Part shown: positions 1 through 8,440 of the stretch, piece by piece | Layout of the letters: each line of letters starts with the position of its first letter | How positions within the stretch are numbered: the stretch's first letter is position 1 | From: Candidatus Gastranaerophilales bacterium | GTDB lineage: Bacteria; Cyanobacteriota; Vampirovibrionia; Gastranaerophilales; Gastranaerophilaceae | Assembly: GCA_944323695.1 (NCBI GenBank) | Contig: CALUTI010000004.1 | Location: 62,001-126,000, forward strand | DNA: 64,000 nucleotides | Direction: 5' to 3' | The notes under the pieces: generated by a model | What the model was told of the DNA's origin: nothing | The model's database searches: none | Seen by the model: the letters and a program-made list of their open reading frames with translations, nothing else | Program-made: the position numbers and the translations under genes

Positions 1-81
1 CATCTCTTGAAAGCTTTGAAAACCTGTCATTTATGCCCAAATGTAAACTTCTTTTCTTAGCCTTGCCCACAAATTTGTCCT

Positions 82-954
82 TTACATTTTTTCAAACGCG
101 AGAATTGCCGCACCGACCATCCCTGAATAATTACCGACAGACGCTTTAACAACACGTGTCGGGGTTGTCACGATTTCACTATTCACCGCCTCTGTCAGGT
201 AATCCGTATTAACAAATTCAGCCATAGAACCTGATAACACAATAACCTCCGGATCAAAAAGGTTTGCAAGCCCGATAAGCCCTTGCAGAATGTCATTTTG
301 CCAGCGTTCGTAAATCATTGTCATAACAACATCACAAAGCTTATACCCGCCTATTATGTCGTAAGTCGTAATATTCGGATTGCCTGAAATTTCTTCGCCG
401 GTAAGTTTCAGCCCCGTGCCTGACGCGTAAGCTTCAAAGCAGTCCCAAGAACCGCAGGAACATTTTCTGTGCTTGTCACAGCGCATTTTAAAATGCATTT
501 CGCCTGCCGCACCGTTTTGACCTTTCAAAAGTTTTCCGTCAATGATAATTCCGCCGCCCACACCTGTTCCGAGTGTAAGGGTTATGGAATGCCCGCAGCC
601 TTTTGAAGCGCCAATTCTATATTCTGCCCATGCAGCGCAATTTGCATCATTTTCAAGAAATACGGGCTTTGATGATAAGCTTTGAAAATCCGTTGTCGGA
701 TATTCTTTTGCAATATTTCCGGTTGAGCCTAAAATCTTTGTGTTTTCGTTATTAACGGCACCGCAGGTTGAAATTGCTATCAAATCAACCTCTTTTTCTG
801 CTTTGTGAATAATATTTTTTAAGGTTAAAATCAAACCTTCATACTGTTTCGGGGTAGAAGTTTTTTCGACGCGCGAAAGGATTTCGCCTTTTTCATCCAC
901 AATTGCCGAATAAATTTTTGTACCTCCGATATCAATAGCAAGCGCTTTTCTCAT
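82..954 (-). CDS. nanK: ROK-family kinase, probable N-acetylmannosamine kinase
   Basis: A 290-residue ROK sugar kinase. It has the N-terminal phosphate-binding motif DIGGT (residues 8-12), the ENDAN segment (101-105) that carries the catalytic Asp region, a glycine-rich LGTGVGGG loop (128-135), and a Cys cluster CSCGSWDCFE (165-174) like the ROK zinc site. Substrate is inferred from context: the gene overlaps nanE as TAATG, so the pair would phosphorylate ManNAc and epimerise ManNAc-6-P during sialic-acid use. On sequence alone it could also be a glucokinase. The neighbour makes ManNAc kinase more likely. Confidence 0.8.
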   Translation of the reverse strand: MRKALAIDIGGTKIYSAIVDEKGEILSRVEKTSTPKQYEGLILTLKNIIHKAEKEVDLIAISTCGAVNNENTKILGSTGNIAKEYPTTDFQSLSSKPVFLENDANCAAWAEYRIGASKGCGHSITLTLGTGVGGGIIIDGKLLKGQNGAAGEMHFKMRCDKHRKCSCGSWDCFEAYASGTGLKLTGEEISGNPNITTYDIIGGYKLCDVVMTMIYERWQNDILQGLIGLANLFDPEVIVLSGSMAEFVNTDYLTEAVNSEIVTTPTRVVKASVGNYSGMVGAAILAFEKM

Positions 955-1643
955 TATTTATTTCCCCTCTGGACAAACCGTTTTGTAATAAGCTGCGGGC
1001 GGGTAATAGCGGATCCGATAACAACACAGTGCGCACCGAGCGCAAATGCTCTGTCAACTTCTTCGGGCGCCCAAATTCTGCCTTCCAGACAAACTGGTAC
1101 ATTAACTGATTGCACAAGTCTTTCCAGCAGAGGAAAATCCGGACCTGCCGGAGAATCTTTTGATTCCAGCGTATATCCCGCAAGCGTTGTTGATAAAATA
1201 TCAGCACCGAGCTTTGCCGCCTCAATTCCTTCTTCAACCGTTGAAATATCGGCCATTGCAGCTTTGTTATTAATGTGAATATATTTAATCATTTCCGCCA
1301 AAGATGCCTTATTAGGGCGCGGTCTTTGGGTTCCGTCAAATGCTATAATATCAGCACCTGCTTCTATAAGCGAAATTACATCCTTTAATTCCGGCGTAAT
1401 ATAGACTATTTCTTTATAATTTGCCGGAATAATATCGGGCTTTGTAATTCCTATAACAGGGACGTCAAAAAGTGTCTTTGCATTTCTGACATCACGTGTT
1501 CCCGCAACCCGCAGGCCGCCTGCTCCGCCTTTTACAACAGATTTCATCATTGCAGCCATGCACTTTTCCAAATACAAAGGCTCGCTCGGCATTGCCTGAA
1601 CAGAAACCACTACCTTGTTTTTCAAACGATCAATAATATACAT
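954..1643 (-). CDS. nanE: N-acetylmannosamine-6-phosphate 2-epimerase
   Basis: A 229-residue TIM-barrel protein of the NanE family, which converts ManNAc-6-P to GlcNAc-6-P. The N-terminal VSVQAMPSEPLY segment, the GGAGGLRVAGTRD strand-loop and the C-terminal phosphate-binding VVIGSAITRP are family features. Length is normal. It is the first gene of a two-gene unit with nanK. The start has no SD. Instead a TATAAT box (1656-1651) lies 7 nt before the ATG, which suggests a leaderless mRNA. A divergent M16 peptidase gene starts 62 bp away, so the two promoters are packed into that gap. Confidence 0.9.
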   Translation of the reverse strand: MYIIDRLKNKVVVSVQAMPSEPLYLEKCMAAMMKSVVKGGAGGLRVAGTRDVRNAKTLFDVPVIGITKPDIIPANYKEIVYITPELKDVISLIEAGADIIAFDGTQRPRPNKASLAEMIKYIHINNKAAMADISTVEEGIEAAKLGADILSTTLAGYTLESKDSPAGPDFPLLERLVQSVNVPVCLEGRIWAPEEVDRAFALGAHCVVIGSAITRPQLITKRFVQRGNK

Positions 1644-1705
1644 ACATTATATTATATACCAAAAAAACTTTTTGCGATATAATTATTAATAACGAGAGAG
1701 GTAAT

Positions 1706-3037
1706 ATGAAAAAAAGTTTGGTAAAATACCCGTATTTAACGCAGGATGTTGAAGTTTACACCCGCGACAACGGGCACAAAATTGTTCTGGCACACAAAGA
1801 AGGCACCCTTGCAAACCTTAGTACATGGGTTAAAACAGGCTCCATTAACGAAAATGACCAAAATAACGGAATTTCGCATTTTCTGGAGCACTTGATGTTC
1901 AAAGGAACCCATAAGCATAAAGCAGGCTACTTTGACAAAACCCTTGAGGCAAAAGGCGCTATTGTCAATGCCGCAACCTGGAAAGACTATACTTTTTATT
2001 ATGTTACCCTTCCGAAAGGTGAAAACTGCTCTGATTTGAACCTTGCAATTGAGCTTCATGCGGATATGATGCTTGACCCTGTTTTGCCGGAAGAAGAAAT
2101 TGGCGCACCGTTTAATCTTAATGACCCCGAGGTTAAGGACAAACGCGAACGCCACGTTGTTATTGAAGAAATCAGAATGCGCAAGGATCAATCCTGGACA
2201 AAAGTTTATAACACATGTAATTTTAACATGTACACAAAACATCCTTACAAACGTGATGTTATCGGCACGCCGGAAATCATTTCACAGGTTACCCGCGACG
2301 ACATAATGAATTATTACAGAACTTTTTACACGCCCGAAAATATGACAACAATTGTTGTGGGCGACTTTGACCACGAAGAAATCCTTAAAAAAATCGAGCA
2401 GGAATTTGATTTTAAAGGACGTGCAAATACCCCGGTTCAAATCCACGAACAGGATTTGCCGGTTACCGAGACAAAATATATTGAACAGACCTCGCATATA
2501 AATACTTCTTACGCGATGTTCGGCTGGCTCGGCCCAAAGGCAAACGACCTGTACGGCACAATCTGCCTTGATTTAATCAGCATAATTTTCGGCGACGGTA
2601 CAAGTTCAAGGCTTTACAGAAATTTAATCGAAAAATTGCCTGAACCGATATTCAATATGGTAAGTTCAGAGCATTACCAGTTCAAAGACGGAGATAATTT
2701 CTTTATTCAGGCGAACTTTAAACCTGAAAAGAAAGATTTGGCGTTGGATTTGATTAAGCAGGAGCTTGAAAAGCTTTTGACCGAAAGGATTACGGAAGAC
2801 GAGCTTTTAAAAGCCAAGAAAAAAACAAAATCAAAATTTGCATACACAGCCGAAACAGTTTCCGAAATAGGCGAAAACATCGGTTACTATATGACGGTTT
2901 GCGATGATTTAAAAATCATAGAGCATTACCTGAATGATCTGGAAAACATTACCGTAGAGGATTTGGAAAACACTATTAAAAAATACCTCAACATAAACAA
3001 TGCAGTAATATCAGTACTGGTTCCGGAAAATGAGTGA
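1706..3037 (+). CDS. M16 family zinc metallopeptidase
   Basis: A 443-residue pitrilysin/insulinase-type (M16) peptidase of the one-domain-pair bacterial kind. The inverted zinc motif HFLEH is at residues 58-62, and the downstream Glu ligand lies in VVIEEIRM (about 154-155). It also has the NAATWKDYTFYYV strand that lies beside the active site in this family. No signal peptide is seen, so it is probably cytoplasmic. A TATAAT box at 1678-1683 and an SD-like GAGAGG before the ATG support the start. It overlaps the following uracil-DNA glycosylase gene by 8 nt. The physiological substrate is unknown. Confidence 0.9.
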   Translation: MKKSLVKYPYLTQDVEVYTRDNGHKIVLAHKEGTLANLSTWVKTGSINENDQNNGISHFLEHLMFKGTHKHKAGYFDKTLEAKGAIVNAATWKDYTFYYVTLPKGENCSDLNLAIELHADMMLDPVLPEEEIGAPFNLNDPEVKDKRERHVVIEEIRMRKDQSWTKVYNTCNFNMYTKHPYKRDVIGTPEIISQVTRDDIMNYYRTFYTPENMTTIVVGDFDHEEILKKIEQEFDFKGRANTPVQIHEQDLPVTETKYIEQTSHINTSYAMFGWLGPKANDLYGTICLDLISIIFGDGTSSRLYRNLIEKLPEPIFNMVSSEHYQFKDGDNFFIQANFKPEKKDLALDLIKQELEKLLTERITEDELLKAKKKTKSKFAYTAETVSEIGENIGYYMTVCDDLKIIEHYLNDLENITVEDLENTIKKYLNINNAVISVLVPENE

Positions 3038-3629
3038 AGATTTACAAAAAAAGCTGGAAGAAGTTCGAGCAAAATGTCTTAACTGCGATAAATGCGGATT
3101 GTGCAAAACCCGTACGAACGTTGTGTTTTCAGGTGGTGTCCCGAACAATAAACTTATGCTCATAGGCGAGGCTCCCGGGTACTATGAAGATCAAAAAGGA
3201 GAGCCGTTTGTCGGAAAAGCAGGCCAGCTTTTGGATAAAATACTGGCGAGTGTCGGGTTATCAAGGGATAAAGACATTTACATCTGCAACACCATAAAAT
3301 GTCGTCCGCCGGAAAACCGTGACCCTTTACCGGAGGAAAAAGCGGCTTGCAGGGAATATTTAGACGCCCAGATTGAAATTTTAAAGCCCCGAATAATTCT
3401 TTTGTGCGGCAGAGTTGCGGTAAATTCCATGATGAATACGACACAGGGGATTACAAGACTTCGCGGAAAATGGTTTGAGGGGCCGAATTTTTCAAAAATG
3501 ATGCCGATTTTTCATCCGTCATATTTGTTAAGAAATGACAGCCGCGAAAAAGGCAGTCCGAAATGGCTTATGTGGCAGGATATTAAAGAAATCAAAAAGG
3601 CATACGATATGCTGGACAATGCAATTTAA
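3030..3629 (+). CDS. type-4 uracil-DNA glycosylase
   Basis: A 199-residue family-4 (iron-sulfur) uracil-DNA glycosylase that removes uracil from DNA for base-excision repair. Visible motifs are GEAPG (46-50), the FVGKAGQLLD segment, NTIKCRPPENRDP and the C-terminal HPSYLLR (His162). Cys16, Cys19, Cys91 and Cys107 fit the positions of the 4Fe-4S ligands in this family. Two extra cysteines, Cys22 and Cys25, continue the N-terminal CxxC pattern. The start overlaps the end of the M16 gene, consistent with translational coupling. It ends 8 bp before the convergent ilvB gene. Confidence 0.92.
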   Translation: MSEDLQKKLEEVRAKCLNCDKCGLCKTRTNVVFSGGVPNNKLMLIGEAPGYYEDQKGEPFVGKAGQLLDKILASVGLSRDKDIYICNTIKCRPPENRDPLPEEKAACREYLDAQIEILKPRIILLCGRVAVNSMMNTTQGITRLRGKWFEGPNFSKMMPIFHPSYLLRNDSREKGSPKWLMWQDIKEIKKAYDMLDNAI

Positions 3630-3637
3630 GACCGATT

Positions 3638-5260
3638 TTATAAAACCTCCATCGGCTCGACTATAAATTCCACAATCGTTGTACCTTTATCCGCAAAGGC
3701 TTTTTGCAATGCCGGAAGGATTTCCGCGCGGTTTGAAACCCTATAAGCTTTTAACCCGTAGCTTTCGGCTATTTTCATAAAATCGGGGTTGGAAATTTTT
3801 GTTTCAAAATACCTTCCGTCGCACTGTTTTTCCTGCAATTGGCGAACCATACCCAGATAGCCGTTATTTAATATCAAAACCTTAACCGGCAAATCGTAAT
3901 CACAGCATGTAGCCAATTCCTGCATATTCATCTGGAAAGAGCCGTCGCCCGCAATACAGATAACGGGTTTTGAATTGTCATACACAGCCGCCCCGATTGC
4001 AGCGGGGAAACCAAACCCCATTGTGCCCGAGCCGCCTGAGGTTAGAAAGTTTTCAGGCTTTGAAAAATGCAGGTTCTGCGCTGCCCAGAGCTGATGCTGG
4101 CCGACTTCCGTTGTCACAACCAAATCTTTTCCGGCTATAAATTTATCCAGCTCGCGCATAACCTCAAAAGAATGAAGCATATTGGTTTTCGGCTCGCGTT
4201 TAACGTTTTCGGCGCGTATTTGGGCGATATTCTCCCAAGAGCAATTTGTTATGTTACCGCCTTTTTCAAGCGTTGTAATCATATCGTTTAGGATAACTTT
4301 TGCATCGCCGACGACAAAATCGTGCGCCTTTATAACCCGCGAAATTTCACCCGCATTTATATCAAGCTGAATGAATTTTTTCTCCAAATCAGCCTTTTCA
4401 AAGCAACAGGTAATCCTGTCATTAAATCTTGCGCCGATTGAAAAAATCAAATCGCTTTCTTTGATGATTCTATTTGCCGCCCTGTCGCCGAAAATTCCTA
4501 TCATGCCGAAATAGTTTTCGTCCGCATGCGGATAAACCCCGAGTCCCATCATTGTAGTTACAACAGGAAATTTCAAAATTTTATTAAGTCTGCGGACTTC
4601 ATCGTACGCACCTTTTGCGCCGCCGCCCGTGACGATTACAGGGTGCTTTGCCGCGCAAATTTCTTTTAAAATATTTGTTATATCGGGGTGAATTTCAGGC
4701 TCTGCCGTAATATCAGCCGCCCCTGTAATTTCCGTTTCTTCATACAAAATATTTTTTGCCAAATCAACAACAACCGGCCCTTTTTTGCCTGACATTGCGG
4801 TTTTGAAGGCATCATAAAGCGTTTTTTCAAGGTCTTTAACAGATTTCACCTGATAAACTTTTTTTGTACAGGATTTAGTAATATCACAAATATCAGCCTC
4901 CTGAAAAGCATCTTTGCCAATCAAATCCGCATTGACCTGACCTGTTAAAACAACAAGCGGTGCGCCGTCGAGATAAGCATTTACAATACCGGAAACCGTA
5001 TTTGTAGCTCCGGGGCCTGAGGTTACAAGCACAACACCGGGTTTGCCGCTAACTCTTGCATAGCCTTCAGCGGCATGAACGGCTGCTTGTTCGTGTCGCA
5101 CAAGAATATGCCGGATATCGTTTTGCTTATAAAGTTCGTCGTATATTTTCAAAACAATTCCGCCGGGGTAGCCGAAAATCTTTTCAACTCCAAGTTTTTT
5201 AAGCGTTTCAATTATAATTTTTGCACCGGTTAGTGTTGTTGTTTTTGTTAAATTATTCAT
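3638..5260 (-). CDS. ilvB: acetolactate synthase, large catalytic subunit
   Basis: A 540-residue ThDP-dependent enzyme that condenses two pyruvates to acetolactate, or pyruvate with 2-oxobutyrate, in valine/leucine/isoleucine synthesis. The catalytic Glu lies in RHEQAAVHAAEGYAR (Glu57). The ThDP/Mg motif GDGSFQMNMQEL followed by NN is near the C-terminal third. No small regulatory subunit (ilvN/ilvH) is next to it. ilvC lies 23 kb away. The start has no good SD, and a TGTGCTAAAAT extended -10 box ends 6 nt before the ATG, suggesting leaderless expression just after the terminator of the upstream gene. Confidence 0.93.
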   Translation of the reverse strand: MNNLTKTTTLTGAKIIIETLKKLGVEKIFGYPGGIVLKIYDELYKQNDIRHILVRHEQAAVHAAEGYARVSGKPGVVLVTSGPGATNTVSGIVNAYLDGAPLVVLTGQVNADLIGKDAFQEADICDITKSCTKKVYQVKSVKDLEKTLYDAFKTAMSGKKGPVVVDLAKNILYEETEITGAADITAEPEIHPDITNILKEICAAKHPVIVTGGGAKGAYDEVRRLNKILKFPVVTTMMGLGVYPHADENYFGMIGIFGDRAANRIIKESDLIFSIGARFNDRITCCFEKADLEKKFIQLDINAGEISRVIKAHDFVVGDAKVILNDMITTLEKGGNITNCSWENIAQIRAENVKREPKTNMLHSFEVMRELDKFIAGKDLVVTTEVGQHQLWAAQNLHFSKPENFLTSGGSGTMGFGFPAAIGAAVYDNSKPVICIAGDGSFQMNMQELATCCDYDLPVKVLILNNGYLGMVRQLQEKQCDGRYFETKISNPDFMKIAESYGLKAYRVSNRAEILPALQKAFADKGTTIVEFIVEPMEVL

Positions 5261-5276
5261 ACCCTAATTTTAGCAC

Positions 5277-5306
5277 AAAAAAGCCTGCAGGTTATGCAGG
5301 CTTTTT
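5277..5306 (-). terminator. intrinsic terminator after the small exported-protein gene
   Basis: A perfect 7-bp stem GCCTGCA/TGCAGGC with a 5-nt loop (5283-5301) is flanked by A and T runs. On the minus strand it ends the transcript of the gene at 5312-5563, just before the ilvB promoter. The A/T symmetry means it could work on either strand. Confidence 0.85.
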
Positions 5307-5311
5307 GTAAA

Positions 5312-5563
5312 CTATTCACTGATTAATTCGTTCCATAATTTTTTCTTATGTTCGATTTTCTTTTGAGCTGCTTCACGTTTTCTTTGTTGTTCTGCTTGTT
5401 GTTTTTCTCTTTCAAGTCTTGCAGCTTCTTGTTTTTGGGTTACTGCAGCTTCTTTTTGGTTAATTTTGTTAGTTGTTTGCTGTGCCCAATCACCTAAAGG
5501 ACCTGCAAATGCGCCTGTTGCTGTGAACATAACGATAAGTGATGCAATCAATGTTTTTTTCAT
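5312..5563 (-). CDS. small exported coiled-coil protein
   Basis: An 83-residue protein of no recognised family. A typical signal peptide (MKKTLIASLIVMFTATGAFA, cleavage after AFA) is followed by about 60 residues very rich in Lys, Glu, Gln and Arg, which predicts one long helix or coiled coil. A strong SD (AAGGAG) sits 7 nt before the ATG. It follows the similar gene at 5575-5892 by 11 nt, so the two are co-transcribed and end at the terminator before ilvB. An envelope or periplasmic structural role is a guess. Confidence 0.8.
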   Translation of the reverse strand: MKKTLIASLIVMFTATGAFAGPLGDWAQQTTNKINQKEAAVTQKQEAARLEREKQQAEQQRKREAAQKKIEHKKKLWNELISE

Positions 5564-5574
5564 GGTTTTTCTCC

Positions 5575-5892
5575 TTATTCCTCTAACAGTATTCTCAACT
5601 GTTCTTTCTTTTCCTCTAAGCGTTTTTGGTTAGCTTCATAGAGCTCCTGGCGTTTTTTCTGTTCTTCCAGAATTTTTTGTTCTCGTTCGGCCTGTTTAGC
5701 CTCGAATTTTTTCTGCTGGGCTTCGTTTTTAGCCTGAATATCGTCAATTTTGGCGTTCACGTCGTCATTAAACTTCCATAATTTACTAAAAAATGACGAA
5801 ACAGGATTTGTTGTTTCCTCTGCCATAGCAGGAGTTGAGAGCACAGCTGTCAGTGCTGCAATTGCTATTAAAACCGTAAAATACTTTTTCAT
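5575..5892 (-). CDS. small exported coiled-coil protein, paralog of the downstream gene
   Basis: A 105-residue protein with a signal peptide ending at PAMA, a short hydrophobic/aromatic segment (SSFFSKLWKF) and then about 65 residues of charged heptad-like sequence rich in Glu, Lys and Gln. Its build matches the gene immediately downstream: signal peptide plus helical tail. The pair probably arose by duplication and may form a coiled-coil hetero-oligomer outside the inner membrane. No known family is recognised. The start is supported by the signal peptide and an SD-like AAAGG upstream. Confidence 0.78.
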   Translation of the reverse strand: MKKYFTVLIAIAALTAVLSTPAMAEETTNPVSSFFSKLWKFNDDVNAKIDDIQAKNEAQQKKFEAKQAEREQKILEEQKKRQELYEANQKRLEEKKEQLRILLEE

Positions 5893-5927
5893 AAACCAAC
5901 CTTTCTAAAAAGATTATAACAATATTT

Positions 5928-6620
5928 TTAATACTTTGCAATAATTTCATCAATACCTTTTTTGGCAATTTGGAAAATTTGTAACATTTGTTCGTAATTG
6001 TACGGTTCGCCTTCCGCGGTTGTTTGAAATTCAATAATCTTGCCGCTTTTGGTTAAAACCACATTTGAATCAACCTGAGCATGGGAATCCTCTTCGTAAT
6101 TCAAATCGAGCCGGACTTCCCCGTCAATTATACCTGCGGAAATCGCCGCAATGGGTTCTGTAATCGGGTTTTCAGTTAAAGCACCTTCTTTCAAAAGCTT
6201 TTCAACAGCATCTTTTAATGCGACAAATCCGCCGCAAATGCTTGCCGTGCGGGTTCCGCCGTCTGCCTGAATTACATCCGCATCAATTGTTACGGTTAAA
6301 TCGGGCATTTTAGTCAAATCAACGCAGGCTCTCAGGCTTCTTCCTATAAGCCGTTGGATTTCCTGAGTTCTGCCTGAAATTTTTGTACGTTCTCTCTGGC
6401 ATCTGGTGTTTGTTGATGCCGGAAGAAGCGAGTATTCTGCAGTAACCCAGCCTCTGGGGTCGTCTTTTTCCATCCATTTGGGCTTTGTACGCTCAACCGA
6501 TGCCGTCACAATTACCTTTGTGTCGCCAAATTCAGCCAGAACAGAGCCGGGCGCGTGTTTTGTATAGTTGTGTGTAAATTTAATTTCACGGGTTTCATCA
6601 TTTTTTCTGTTTTCTCTCAT
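5928..6620 (-). CDS. rph: ribonuclease PH
   Basis: Phosphorolytic 3'-5' exoribonuclease that trims tRNA 3' ends. The start is placed at 6620 (MRENRKNDETREIKF), giving 230 residues, because an SD-like AGAGGA precedes it and the family begins with this R-rich segment. The open frame extends 21 codons upstream into the preceding gene but that part has no homology to the family. Recognisable segments are GSVLAEFGDTKVIVTASVE, RGWVTAEYSLLPAST, RTQEIQRLIGRSLRACVDL and DADVIQADGGTRTASI. It follows the zinc-ribbon gene at 6625-6849 by 4 bp. Confidence 0.95.
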   Translation of the reverse strand: MRENRKNDETREIKFTHNYTKHAPGSVLAEFGDTKVIVTASVERTKPKWMEKDDPRGWVTAEYSLLPASTNTRCQRERTKISGRTQEIQRLIGRSLRACVDLTKMPDLTVTIDADVIQADGGTRTASICGGFVALKDAVEKLLKEGALTENPITEPIAAISAGIIDGEVRLDLNYEEDSHAQVDSNVVLTKSGKIIEFQTTAEGEPYNYEQMLQIFQIAKKGIDEIIAKY

Positions 6621-6624
6621 AGTT

Positions 6625-6849
6625 TTATCCTCTGTAATCGTAATCCCACATATAAATTTGTCCGCAATAGCGGCAGACTGCATGCTCGTTCATAAACCTT
6701 AAATCCGGCACAAAGGTGTAGCCGTCAACGGTAATTTCGATTTCGTTTTTGCCGTTGTAGCGCTGCTCGAAGTGTTTGTCCCCCTTATAATCCGGCGCAA
6801 ACATTAATTCAAATTTATCAACGGATTTGCAGTTTTTGCATATAAACAT
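6625..6849 (-). CDS. small zinc-ribbon protein
   Basis: A 74-residue protein with two CxxC knuckles (CKNC near residues 5-8, CRYC near 59-62), predicting one structural zinc. The segment between is acidic and aromatic. No function is recognised. It overlaps the stop of the membrane-protein gene upstream by one base and lies 4 bp before rph, so it belongs to a three-gene unit. Zinc ribbons this small often bind nucleic acid or a partner protein, but nothing here decides which. Confidence 0.7.
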   Translation of the reverse strand: MFICKNCKSVDKFELMFAPDYKGDKHFEQRYNGKNEIEITVDGYTFVPDLRFMNEHAVCRYCGQIYMWDYDYRG

Positions 6850-7763
6850 TATTTACCTTTAGTCTTTTTTTCGGATTTATTTTCTGACAAATTTTTGTAC
6901 CACAAAGTCCAGCAAATGCTCCTCATAGGCAGCGTAAGCCCCGCAACCACAAACAATACGGCTGATGCCCAGATTTCATTTGCTATCATAAGCGGAGTTA
7001 TTGTCTGCATTTTGAAATATTCCAAAGTACCGTTAATATCTGTCAGAGGAAGTGTTGAAGCCCAATTTTCAAAAATACCTTTAAAAAATTCGCCGAGCTT
7101 AACCGCATCCAGCAAAGCCATTGCGCCTAAGTTAATCAAATAGTGCGAAATTAAAGCCAGAACAAACATTATAAAAAATGTTCTGCCGAAATTCCCTTTT
7201 ACAAGGTTAAAACTGTGCTTGAAACAGCTTGTAACAGTCGCATCAGGCTCAAATGCAAATACTTGAAACACAAGAATAAAGTAGATAAAAAAGATTAATC
7301 CCAGAACCCAGAAAAGCGGGTTAATCGCAATCAGCGACAAAACACTTATTATCAAAAGCAAAAAGATAAATGTTCCTGTTCTTGAGGTTACAACCTGATT
7401 ATGCGCCTTAAAGTCATAAAGTTTGCCGGTTGTGATTACGGCTTCCGTCATGGAGTTCAGCGCGCCGTAGGCTACAAGATAATCCCAAAACGCCTTTAAA
7501 AATATCGCAAACCCCGGTAATGTCAGCAGCAAAAGCACGAAAGTTATCGTTGTAAAATTATTCAAAAACCCATACTTTTCGGTTAAATACGGCAGTGCAA
7601 ACGTAAACCACCCCGTTAAACCAAATATCAAAGCAACTCCGATTACCTGTCCGAATACCGGAAACAGCATATACTGCGTGAATTTCAAAAAGTTTGTAAA
7701 ATAAATCTTTAACCCTTCGCCCAAAACACTCCACAGGCTGTCTTTTATCTTGAATTTCGCCAT
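6849..7763 (-). CDS. multi-pass membrane protein of unknown function
   Basis: A 304-residue integral membrane protein with about six hydrophobic segments and a charged, Lys-rich C-terminal tail. The pattern of long helices and the CFKHSFNLVKGNFGRTF segment resembles uncharacterised membrane-domain families such as DUF4013-like or glycerophosphodiester-phosphodiesterase membrane domains; this is a weak impression only. It begins a unit with the zinc-ribbon gene and rph. A good SD (AAAGGAG) precedes the start. The divergent PHP gene promoter is adjacent. Confidence 0.7.
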   Translation of the reverse strand: MAKFKIKDSLWSVLGEGLKIYFTNFLKFTQYMLFPVFGQVIGVALIFGLTGWFTFALPYLTEKYGFLNNFTTITFVLLLLTLPGFAIFLKAFWDYLVAYGALNSMTEAVITTGKLYDFKAHNQVVTSRTGTFIFLLLIISVLSLIAINPLFWVLGLIFFIYFILVFQVFAFEPDATVTSCFKHSFNLVKGNFGRTFFIMFVLALISHYLINLGAMALLDAVKLGEFFKGIFENWASTLPLTDINGTLEYFKMQTITPLMIANEIWASAVLFVVAGLTLPMRSICWTLWYKNLSENKSEKKTKGK

Positions 7764-7815
7764 ATTTTCTCCTTTGATGTATAATAATTTTATTACAAAT
7801 AAATTTAAAAAAACA

Positions 7816-8439
7816 ATGAAAAATTACAAAGAATTAATAAAAGGTTTCACAGAAGAAGATTATACCGAACACAGGGTTAATCTGCATATCCATACAACCT
7901 TTTCCGACGGCAGAGGTGAATTCAGCACTCTTGTAAGGCAAGGGGCTGGATACAAAGCTATTGCTATTTCTGACCACAATACAATTGAGGGCTATCTGGA
8001 AAATGAAATTCCCGATAATGTAATCCCCGCCGTGGAATTTGATGTTTGGTGCGGATATGTGTTTATGCACCTTCTTGCCTACGGAATTGATGTGAATTCC
8101 GATGCTTTAAAGCCTTTTCTTGCAAAATCTAAAAGAGAAACCGAGCTTGATATAGTACGCATATTTGCAAAACGGGATATCAAAAAGCTTATTGCGGCAA
8201 TTCACGAGGCGGGCGGAATTGCCGTCATTGCGCATCCGGCTTGCTGCTGGGCGTTCAGTCTCGACAGATTTTTTAAAAAGCTCAAAAACTTCGGACTTGA
8301 CGGGGCTGAAGTTTACTACCCCTACGAACGCCACAGAGGAATAATAAAATTCCACACGGTTGCAGAAGTCAAAAAAGCCGCTGAAAAGCACGGTCTGCTT
8401 ATGACCGGCGGAACTGATCTTCACGGGGAAAATTTATAG
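7816..8439 (+). CDS. PHP-domain phosphoesterase
   Basis: A 207-residue PHP (polymerase and histidinol phosphatase) domain protein. Metal-binding motifs are visible in order: HIHTTFSDG, ISDHNTIEG, the Glu of PAVEFDVW, IAHPAC, and TGGTDLHGE near the C-terminus. This matches the small RNase AM/YciV-like group, which hydrolyse phosphodiesters or nucleotides. The open frame begins at 7750, inside the divergent gene, but a TGTATAAT box at 7778-7785 places transcription start after that, so the ATG at 7816 is preferred. No clear SD is seen. Confidence 0.82.
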   Translation: MKNYKELIKGFTEEDYTEHRVNLHIHTTFSDGRGEFSTLVRQGAGYKAIAISDHNTIEGYLENEIPDNVIPAVEFDVWCGYVFMHLLAYGIDVNSDALKPFLAKSKRETELDIVRIFAKRDIKKLIAAIHEAGGIAVIAHPACCWAFSLDRFFKKLKNFGLDGAEVYYPYERHRGIIKFHTVAEVKKAAEKHGLLMTGGTDLHGENL

Positions 8440-8440
8440 A

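Noticed and set aside
1-3. Minus-strand gene starting at position 3
   Set aside because: Only the start codon would be in the window and no convincing SD is seen, so it cannot be supported.
5928-6683. Long form of RNase PH with a 21-residue extension
   Set aside because: The extension lies within the zinc-ribbon gene and an SD precedes the internal ATG at 6620.
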